A stretch of 8,879 bases of DNA from contig URDM01000097.1 of the NCBI GenBank assembly GCA_900546575.1, forward strand, positions 1 through 8,879, in the 5' to 3' direction. Position numbers and translations under genes: made by a program. The DNA is from an uncultured Prevotella sp. Lineage in GTDB: Bacteria; Bacteroidota; Bacteroidia; Bacteroidales; Bacteroidaceae. Numbering within the stretch: the first letter of the stretch is position 1; every line of letters starts with the position of its first letter. This document shows positions 1 to 4,426 of the stretch, piece after piece. A model generated the notes under the pieces. The model made no database searches. It saw only the letters and a list, made by a program, of their open reading frames with translations, and was not told the origin of the DNA.

Positions 1-70
1 CATTATGATAGCCTTTCTCTAATTTGAGGCGATCAACCTCTGATAATTCAAGTACTTTTATTGGTTTCAT
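1..70 (-). CDS. Partial transposase N-terminus, IS630-like (runs off the left edge)
   Basis: Reading leftward from an ATG at 70, 23 codons stay open to the window edge and give a peptide beginning MKPIKVLELSEVDRLKLEKG. This resembles, from memory of the family, the start of the helix-turn-helix domain of IS630-type transposases common in Bacteroidales, whose next residues would form the DNA-binding domain. Only the N-terminus is present, so no catalytic DDE residue can be checked and intactness is unknown. The ATG has no clear Shine-Dalgarno sequence, and the upstream 40 nt are AT-rich, as expected for the start end of an IS. The outer end of the element would lie somewhere around 80-115, but I cannot fix the terminal inverted repeat or a TA target duplication. 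The identification rests on a short peptide and is tentative. Confidence 0.5.
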   Translation of the reverse strand, partial: MKPIKVLELSEVDRLKLEKGYHN

Positions 71-162
71 AATTCTAATTTTTTTCTATAAAACGGAAAA
101 TGAACCATATTAGTACTGATATATATAAATAATTTAGATCATTTACTTATATATTACTTTAC

Positions 163-231
163 CATTTATATTATATATACTTGGACATTTATATTATATA
201 TACTTGGACATTTATATAATATATACTTGTC
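163..231. repeat. Three tandem copies of a 23-nt AT-rich repeat
   Basis: Units at 163-185, 186-208 and 209-231 follow each other without gaps. The first two are identical (CATTTATATTATATATACTTGGA) apart from where the unit boundary is drawn; the third diverges at a few positions and ends in GTC instead of GGA. The repeat lies downstream of the acyltransferase stop (263) and upstream of the IS-like start (70). A degenerate AT-rich prefix precedes it. Function is unknown; slippage expansion of an AT-rich segment or a binding-site array are both possible. Confidence 0.8.
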
Positions 232-243
232 CAAGAATATATA
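195..243. repeat. Near-perfect inverted repeat around CTTGGACA / TGTCCAAG
   Basis: The arms 195-218 and 220-243 are reverse complements at about 21 of 24 positions with a one-base centre at 219. The core CTTGGACA at 203-210 pairs with TGTCCAAG at 228-235. A second CTTGGACA at 180-187 could form an alternative pairing with the same right arm. It sits 20 nt beyond the acyltransferase stop codon, so in the transcript it could act as a 3' hairpin, but no U-tract makes it a classic intrinsic terminator. A protein-binding palindrome or IS-related structure is equally possible. Confidence 0.65.
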
Positions 244-262
244 ATATACTTTTTATTTTCAT

Positions 263-1390
263 CTAAATATGTTTCTTCAGCCATTTTCTTATCGGCTCAT
301 CATAGAATCGCAGACTAAGCCATGCTATGCATATGCTGCATGCCACGGTTGAGATGGCTATGGGCCATGTCTCGCTGAATGTGTATAGCCCGGTCTTGAT
401 GAGCCACATGTAGAAGGCGTACATCAGCGGATAGTGTATTATGTAGAGCGGAAATGAGATGTCGCCCAAGAAGCGGCAGATGCGTCGGGATGTATTGTCG
501 GTGGTGGCGCCCGAAGCGCCCAGCCATACTATTATAGGGAAAACACCGATGATGCATACTGCTTCGAATATGCCGTTGAGGCTCATTGGTGAGCCTCCGT
601 CTACGAACGGCATGTGGAAGATACCAATCAGAATGAGTGAGCATGCCCAGAAAGCGCCACGTACATTCTTTATCGGCTTGAACACTCGCGACATAAGCAT
701 ACCTATGGTGAATGGGCATAGCATACGCAGTGTGCCGCCAAGCAGATTAGTGGTATCAAGGGTCCAGCCTACGCCTATTGAACCGTAGCCCGACTGATTG
801 GTCACGGCAAACCATGTCAAGGCACAGCAGAGCAATGCCGTGAGCCATGCCAGGGCGCGTGTAGACAGTCGTCGGATGATGATGGCGTATAGAATGTTGC
901 CTATATATTCGAAGAAGAGCGACCAGCAAGGGCCGTTGAGCGGAAACATCTCACCGTTGCCACGCACGTCGCGTTGCATTCCAGGCAAAGCCGGAATCAT
1001 GAGCCATGAACATACGAGGGCTATCAGTGTGAACAGTAGGGTGGAGTGGGTGCCGTCCCATCGCTCCATACCGGTGAGCAGGAATGATATGGTGCCTATC
1101 AATGCTCCAAGCATCACCATAGGGTGCAGACGTATCAGACGACGACGGAAGAAACCGCCCATTGTAAGCGACTTGCCCCAACGGTCGTCGTAGGCATAGC
1201 CAATGACAAAGCCAGAGAGCATGAAGAAGAAGTCTACTGCGAGATAACCGTGGTTGATAAAGTCGATGACGGGCTTGTTGCCTGCAAACTGAAAACCTTC
1301 GAATACATGATACCATACGACGAGCATTGCAGCCACGCCACGCAGACCGTCAAGTAGAGCATAGTGGGGTTTTGAGTCGGAAAATGCCAT
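263..1390 (-). CDS. Acyltransferase 3 family (OafA/YrhL-like) membrane protein
   Basis: A 375-residue integral inner-membrane protein that matches acyltransferase family 3 in length and layout. Such proteins move acetyl or other acyl groups onto sugars of O-antigen, exopolysaccharide or other envelope glycans; the substrate here cannot be read from the sequence. Family hallmarks seen: LDGLRGVAAMLVVWYH at residues 13-28 with the conserved His28; GYLAVDFFFMLSGFVIGYAY at 48-67; the basic stretch FFRRRLIRLHP at 80-90 after TM2; PLNGPCWSLFFEYIGN at 150-165 (the WSLxxE motif); PLYIIHYP near the C-terminus; and a final FYDEPIRKWL. About ten hydrophobic segments are visible. The ATG at 1390 is preferred because LDGLRG then falls at the usual distance from the N-terminus. 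No partner glycan genes adjoin it, so it appears to be an orphan with its own promoter at 1456-1463. Base composition resembles the efflux genes rather than the AT-rich neighbour at 1585. Confidence 0.93.
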   Translation of the reverse strand: MAFSDSKPHYALLDGLRGVAAMLVVWYHVFEGFQFAGNKPVIDFINHGYLAVDFFFMLSGFVIGYAYDDRWGKSLTMGGFFRRRLIRLHPMVMLGALIGTISFLLTGMERWDGTHSTLLFTLIALVCSWLMIPALPGMQRDVRGNGEMFPLNGPCWSLFFEYIGNILYAIIIRRLSTRALAWLTALLCCALTWFAVTNQSGYGSIGVGWTLDTTNLLGGTLRMLCPFTIGMLMSRVFKPIKNVRGAFWACSLILIGIFHMPFVDGGSPMSLNGIFEAVCIIGVFPIIVWLGASGATTDNTSRRICRFLGDISFPLYIIHYPLMYAFYMWLIKTGLYTFSETWPIAISTVACSICIAWLSLRFYDEPIRKWLKKHI

Positions 1391-1455
1391 TTCTGTGATT
1401 GTCGTTTCTAAGATTTGGGTTATGTGATAATAATCGGTGTTACCGTATTGGTGGG

Positions 1456-1463
1456 CAAAGTTA
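1456..1463 (-). promoter_or_regulatory. Bacteroidetes-type -7 box for the acyltransferase gene
   Basis: On the minus strand this reads TAACTTTG, a perfect match to the Bacteroidetes TAnnTTTG element, and ends 65 nt upstream of the ATG at 1390. No clear TTG is found 19-21 nt further upstream, so the -33 half is weak. Start site and strength are inferred. Confidence 0.6.
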
Positions 1464-1494
1464 CATATTTAAATCTTAACTTCCTAATTTTTCT

Positions 1495-1517
1495 CCTGAC
1501 TTCGTCATCGTGTCAGG
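1495..1517. other. Weak hairpin between small membrane gene and acyltransferase gene
   Basis: CCTGAC (1495-1500) and GTCAGG (1512-1517) form a 6-bp stem with an 11-nt loop. It lies after the stop of the 60-residue gene and before the acyltransferase promoter, so it might end the upstream transcript. Neither strand has a U-tract directly after the stem, so a terminator call is not secure. Confidence 0.3.
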
Positions 1518-1584
1518 TGGATGCAAATAGAACAGTTGCACCGAATTTAGAAAAATAATTTTTCATATTTGTTATTTTTTTTGT

Positions 1585-1767
1585 TTAATCTCCTAATAAT
1601 GTAGAAATTGCGTTATAGATTCCAAGGAAAATAAACAGCCAGCCTATAACCTTGCAAGCCATAACCTTTTGTTTCCTGGCTTTGTTTTTCTTGCTGCCAG
1701 AAATGAAATTAGGTACTATAATCCATATGATTATTCCGAGAATAATCAAGATAATTGCGGCATTCAT
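1585..1767 (-). CDS. Small two-TM membrane protein, function unknown
   Basis: A 60-residue protein with two hydrophobic segments, at about residues 3-20 (NAAIILIILGIIIWIIVPN) and 38-57 (CKVIGWLFIFLGIYNAIST), separated by a strongly basic linker (SGSKKNKARKQK, residues 23-34). By the positive-inside rule the linker should be cytoplasmic, giving a helical hairpin with both ends in the periplasm. I do not recognise a named family. It resembles many short, uncharacterised Bacteroidetes membrane proteins. Support for it being real is the coherent topology, a perfect TAnnTTTG box upstream at 1865-1872 and the absence of a better ORF here; the opposite-strand 62-codon ORF has no such architecture. 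The region is clearly richer in AT than the acyltransferase gene. No known partner is adjacent; stress membrane protein, toxin-like peptide or transporter accessory are all possible and none is shown. Confidence 0.72.
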   Translation of the reverse strand: MNAAIILIILGIIIWIIVPNFISGSKKNKARKQKVMACKVIGWLFIFLGIYNAISTLLGD

Positions 1768-1795
1768 ACTATTTTAGGTTTTTGGAAATATCATA

Positions 1796-1824
1796 GTCTG
1801 CAATCCTTTTTTAAGGATGCAGAC
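1796..1824. promoter_or_regulatory. Strong hairpin in the leader of the small membrane gene
   Basis: The arms GTCTGC-A-ATCCTT (1796-1808, one bulged A at 1802) and AAGGATGCAGAC (1813-1824) form a 12-bp stem closed by a TTTT loop. It lies in the inferred untranslated leader between the promoter at 1865-1872 and the ATG at 1767, about 28 nt before the start codon. No run of T follows on the minus strand, so it is not an obvious attenuator. It could modulate translation or RNA stability, or be a protein-binding site. Confidence 0.55.
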
Positions 1825-1864
1825 CGTTATTATATTTGGGTTAATGAATGTTTTTAATTATATG

Positions 1865-1872
1865 CAAAGATA
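1865..1872 (-). promoter_or_regulatory. Bacteroidetes-type -7 box for the small membrane gene
   Basis: On the minus strand this reads TATCTTTG, a perfect TAnnTTTG match. A TTG lies 22 nt upstream (CAA at 1895-1897 on the plus strand), slightly more than the usual 19-21. It implies a leader of roughly 90-95 nt before the ATG at 1767, long for this group and containing the hairpin at 1796-1824. Confidence 0.55.
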
Positions 1873-1973
1873 CGTCAATTTTTTTGGAAAAGCACAAGAG
1901 TAAATATAAAAAATAGCAGTGGTCAAGTAAAAATTATTGTATTTGTTAATATTTTCTTTAATATTATGTGATA

Positions 1974-3143
1974 TCAATACAATAGTCCGAAAGCCCATAG
2001 TGGAAGTACATTGGCATAGCCTGTTTCAATGTCATCTTTCACCACATATCCATTGTTGACTTCTGAAATCTGTTTCTGTCCCTTTTTACGTCCGCCAATT
2101 TCAAAAGTCATGCCGTCCACAAGAAAATCGGATACAGGCGAACACATTACATCACCTGCAATACGCATTTGGTTCATAAAGAATGTTTCTCTTATATTGC
2201 CTATGTCTGCCCGTTTGGGAGCAAGCACATATATAAGATTGGTATTGTCCAGATATATTTTTTCGGTTTTGCCAAGACCTCTAATGCCACCTACAGCATC
2301 TCGCAGTTGGGCTATCATTCCTGCACGCTCCATATACATCAGATAGTCTTGAATATAGTTGCGGTTTATACCTGTCACATCAGCCAGTTTTTGCATAACT
2401 GGCTTAAATGGTACACTTTCAGCCACAACCATAAGCAGTTGTTTCAGTTTTCTGCCAACTGATACATTAGTGTTCAGATATATAGGAATGTCGCTTTCCA
2501 TCGTTTGTACTACAACTTGCATCAATTCTATATCGTATGCAGCATCACTGCCAAACGGATAATATCCTCGTCGCAAATAGTCATGAAACAATGGTAGTGG
2601 ATGGTCTATTCCAGGAATCTCATACTCATGGTGTAAGAGTTTTTCCATATTGACAACATCCATTTTTATGCCATGGAATAAGTGTAGGTATTCTCTAAAC
2701 GATAGTCCCTGCATCTCATATATTGGAACACGACGACTGAGGTCGGCCATGCCTTTGGTTATTTCAAGGATGGAAGATCCCGAAATGACTAATTGTAAAT
2801 CCGAGTAACTGTCAAATATCTGCTTCACTTCGGCCGACCATCCGTCGTACTTGTGAATCTCGTCAATGAAAAGATGTTTGCCTCCCATTTTATAGAAGCG
2901 GTCAGCTAAATCTACAAGAGTGTGTGATGTAAAATAAAGATGGTCGGCCGATACATAAAGTGTGTTCTTTATTTCCAATTGCGTCTTGATATGTTGCAAG
3001 AGCATTGTTGACTTACCAACGCCTCGCGGTCCGACCAGTCCGAAGGCGTGTCCTCTCCATTCTATTTCCCCATACTTATATCTTACTAAGTCGGTAGGAG
3101 TTTCGTTGAGCTTGCGCTTGAAATATTCAAATAATTGTTCCAT
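1974..3143 (-). CDS. AAA family ATPase with DUF4143-type C-terminal region
   Basis: A 389-residue cytoplasmic ATPase of the AAA_14/DUF4143 type found in many copies in Bacteroidetes; its cellular role is not established. Seen: Walker A GPRGVGKST at 38-46; Walker B HLFIDEIHKY at 90-99 with Asp94/Glu95; a sensor-like LVISGSSIL at 118-126; an arginine-finger-like DLSRRVP at 134-140; and LSFREYL at 147-153, a family signature. Residues about 230-285 look like a winged-helix segment (NYIQDYLMYMERAGMIAQLRD). The C-terminal part holds SDFLVDGMTFEIGGRKKGQK (338-357), where Asp339, Glu348 and a Lys at 353/354 recall a PD-(D/E)xK nuclease core, possibly degenerate. The ATG at 3143 is supported by a TAnnTTTG box 18 nt upstream. 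It is a single-gene unit, AT-richer than the efflux genes, and its promoter overlaps an array of 32-nt-spaced palindromic repeats. Regulation by those repeats is inferred. Confidence 0.9.
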   Translation of the reverse strand: MEQLFEYFKRKLNETPTDLVRYKYGEIEWRGHAFGLVGPRGVGKSTMLLQHIKTQLEIKNTLYVSADHLYFTSHTLVDLADRFYKMGGKHLFIDEIHKYDGWSAEVKQIFDSYSDLQLVISGSSILEITKGMADLSRRVPIYEMQGLSFREYLHLFHGIKMDVVNMEKLLHHEYEIPGIDHPLPLFHDYLRRGYYPFGSDAAYDIELMQVVVQTMESDIPIYLNTNVSVGRKLKQLLMVVAESVPFKPVMQKLADVTGINRNYIQDYLMYMERAGMIAQLRDAVGGIRGLGKTEKIYLDNTNLIYVLAPKRADIGNIRETFFMNQMRIAGDVMCSPVSDFLVDGMTFEIGGRKKGQKQISEVNNGYVVKDDIETGYANVLPLWAFGLLY

Positions 3144-3160
3144 ATCATCTGCTTTTTTTG

Positions 3161-3168
3161 CAAATATA
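3161..3168 (-). promoter_or_regulatory. Bacteroidetes-type -7 box for the ATPase gene
   Basis: On the minus strand this reads TATATTTG, a perfect TAnnTTTG match, placed 18-25 nt before the ATG at 3143. The expected -33 position (about 3188-3190) falls inside the first palindromic repeat unit (3177-3198) and carries no TTG. Binding of a protein to the repeats would therefore directly affect polymerase access. Confidence 0.65.
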
Positions 3169-3176
3169 CTTAATTT

Positions 3177-3261
3177 TGCATAAAAACTATGCGGTTTTGA
3201 GGGATTTCTGCACGAAATCTATGCAATTTTTACTGAAAACTGCATAAGAATCATGCAGTTT
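3177..3261. repeat. Three palindromic direct repeats at exact 32-nt spacing
   Basis: Units start at 3177, 3209 and 3241. Each is about 21-22 nt with the form TGCA-N8-ATGC-N2-TTT, followed by about 10 nt of unrelated sequence. All three share TGCA at unit positions 1-4, A at 7, ATGC at 13-16 and TTT at 19-21. Units 1 and 3 are clear palindromes (GCATA..TATGC; CTGCAT..ATGCAG); unit 2 is weaker. The 32-nt period is about three helical turns, which puts the sites on the same DNA face. The first unit overlaps the -33 region of the ATPase promoter, which suggests an operator array. Confidence 0.8.
3237..3261 (-). terminator. Possible terminator of the araC-type gene (third repeat unit)
   Basis: Perfect 9-nt arms AAACTGCAT (3237-3245) and ATGCAGTTT (3253-3261) enclose a 7-nt loop. 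In minus-strand transcripts leaving the araC-type gene (stop at 3299) the stem is followed by TTTTCAG, a short U-run. The structure is symmetric and shared with the repeat array, so it may serve both as terminator and as binding site. Confidence 0.4.
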
Positions 3262-3298
3262 ATGACTTCTGACTATTTTGTGGACTTTAAACAATGGG

Positions 3299-4174
3299 TT
3301 ATGTGTCATACTTTTTTTGCCTATAGTTCACTGGCGACATTCCCACTTGTTTCTTGAAGAATGTGCCGAAGGCTGAGGCATTGGGAAAGTTCAGAAGGTC
3401 GGCTATTTCCTTAATACTCTTGTCGGTAGTGGTTATTAAGGAAATGGCTTTTTTTGTTATAGCCTTGAACACCAGTTGCTGTACGCTGCTGCCCGACACC
3501 GACTTGACGAGCGACGTAAGATATTTGGGCGACAGACACAGACGGTCGGCATAGAACTTTACGCCACGCTCATGGGTGTGATATTGGTCAATGAGTTGCA
3601 TCAGCAGCATGTAGGTCTCGAGTTTGCGGCTTGAGGCATTGTCGCCGTCTTTTGATATTTCTCGGAATATACCACAGAGCCGGTAGGTGAGCGACAGCAG
3701 TAGCAGTCGGCGCTCATTGGCAGCGAACACGTTGTCGTCGCTATTGCCTACAGCCAGCAGTTCGGAATATTTTGTCAGCTCGCTTTCGTGTCCGGTGTGC
3801 ATCACCCAGCAGTCTCGTGGATTGAGCATCTCAATGAATTTCATGCCGACAATGGTGCTGCCCAGAATGTCGCGTATGGAGTCGACACTATATAGAATGA
3901 TTACCACAGAGCAGTCGTCGCTGTGGCTGGTGATTGAGAAGTAAACGTCGCGCGACAGAAATGCCGTCTCGCCCTTGTTTACCACATACTCCATGTCATC
4001 GCAACTGAACTTAAATCTCCCCGATGTACACACAATGATGCCCACATCGGCAACCTTATAGTTGTCGAAAAATACCTTTGGAAAAGAATTTATATTACCA
4101 CACGAACAGCAGATGTCCTCATTGTTGGCCATCTGCTGTTCGAGTATATCAATGCCGTTATTGCTATTCTTCAT
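3299..4174 (-). CDS. AraC family transcriptional regulator
   Basis: A 291-residue DNA-binding regulator with a cupin-like N-terminal sensing half (about residues 40-130) and an AraC/XylS C-terminal domain (about 190-288). The first helix-turn-helix is seen at 205-228 (VKFYADRLCLSPKYLTSLVK) and the second at 253-286, with SIKEIADLLNFPNASAFGTF and FKKQVGMSPVNYRQ matching the family C-terminal signature; the length is typical. The ATG at 4174 is supported by AGGAG just upstream (only 2 nt from the ATG, unusually close) and by a good promoter at 4197-4226. A cysteine cluster lies near the N-terminus (Cys22, Cys23, Cys25). The gene follows the efflux operon on the same strand but is separated from it by a terminator-like hairpin, so it is probably transcribed alone. 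Control of the efflux genes is a reasonable guess from position; the ligand is unknown. Confidence 0.93.
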   Translation of the reverse strand: MKNSNNGIDILEQQMANNEDICCSCGNINSFPKVFFDNYKVADVGIIVCTSGRFKFSCDDMEYVVNKGETAFLSRDVYFSITSHSDDCSVVIILYSVDSIRDILGSTIVGMKFIEMLNPRDCWVMHTGHESELTKYSELLAVGNSDDNVFAANERRLLLLSLTYRLCGIFREISKDGDNASSRKLETYMLLMQLIDQYHTHERGVKFYADRLCLSPKYLTSLVKSVSGSSVQQLVFKAITKKAISLITTTDKSIKEIADLLNFPNASAFGTFFKKQVGMSPVNYRQKKYDT

Positions 4175-4196
4175 TGCTCCTGCCGTATGTTTGTGG

Positions 4197-4226
4197 CGAA
4201 GTTAGTGAAAAATATTGAATCTGCAA
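4197..4226 (-). promoter_or_regulatory. Bacteroidetes promoter of the araC-type gene (TTG-N19-TAACTTCG)
   Basis: On the minus strand TTG (4226-4224) is followed by exactly 19 nt and then TAACTTCG (4204-4197), which differs from TAnnTTTG at one base. The box ends 22 nt before the ATG at 4174, giving a short leader. This is the best complete -33/-7 pair in the window. Confidence 0.65.
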
Positions 4227-4236
4227 AATAAAAAGA

Positions 4237-4418
4237 AAAGCCCTACCCCCAGCCCCTCCCCCGCATGGAGGGGAGCGGTATGCTCCGACTACTTAAAAAT
4301 ACAACAAATAAGGCTATGACATTACGCCATAGCCTTTCCTATTATATAATCAATCAGTACACATCGCTCCCCTCCCTGCGGGCGTGGGGCTGAGGCTAGG
4401 GCTAGGGGGTAGGGCTTT
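4237..4418. repeat. Large C/G-rich imperfect inverted repeat flanking a hairpin
   Basis: The left arm (4237-4277) begins AAAGCCCTACCCCC and ends GGAGGGGAGCG. The right arm (4365-4418), read on the minus strand, begins AAAGCCCTACCCCCTAGCCC and ends GGGAGGGGAGCG. Both arm ends match closely; the right arm carries about 13 extra nt in the middle, including a short TAGGGC-like duplication. The 87-nt centre is AT-rich and contains the hairpin 4310-4336. C-rich elements of this style are, from memory, dispersed in intergenic regions of Bacteroidetes genomes, so a REP/MITE-like element is the likeliest reading. Confidence 0.75.
4310..4336. terminator. Hairpin terminator after the efflux operon
   Basis: Perfect 9-bp arms AAGGCTATG (4310-4318) and CATAGCCTT (4328-4336) enclose a 9-nt loop. 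On the minus strand the stem is followed by a T-rich tract (ATTTGTTGTATTTTT). It sits about 90 nt after the MFS stop codon at 4427 and before the araC promoter, a fitting place for an intrinsic terminator of the tolC-adaptor-MFS transcript. It also lies at the centre of the large inverted repeat. Confidence 0.6.
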
Positions 4419-4426
4419 CTCCCTCC

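Noticed and set aside
798..1193. Plus-strand 131-codon ORF inside the acyltransferase gene
   Set aside because: Arg/Ser-rich antisense shadow of a gene with recognised acyltransferase 3 motifs.
263..1767. Operon of small membrane gene and acyltransferase
   Set aside because: They are separated by 194 nt with a separate TAnnTTTG box for the acyltransferase and a differing base composition.
1796..1824. Classic intrinsic terminator or riboswitch expression platform
   Set aside because: The stem is good but has no following U-run on either strand, and no conserved ligand-binding core is recognisable; kept only as a leader hairpin.
1669..1857. Plus-strand 62-codon ORF overlapping the small membrane gene
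   Set aside because: No membrane or domain pattern and no TAnnTTTG box ahead of it, while the opposite strand encodes a clean two-TM protein with a promoter.
3177..3261. CRISPR-like array
   Set aside because: The period is a constant 32 nt, but the shared part is only about 22 nt and degenerate, with spacers of about 10 nt, three units and no cas genes; an operator array fits better.
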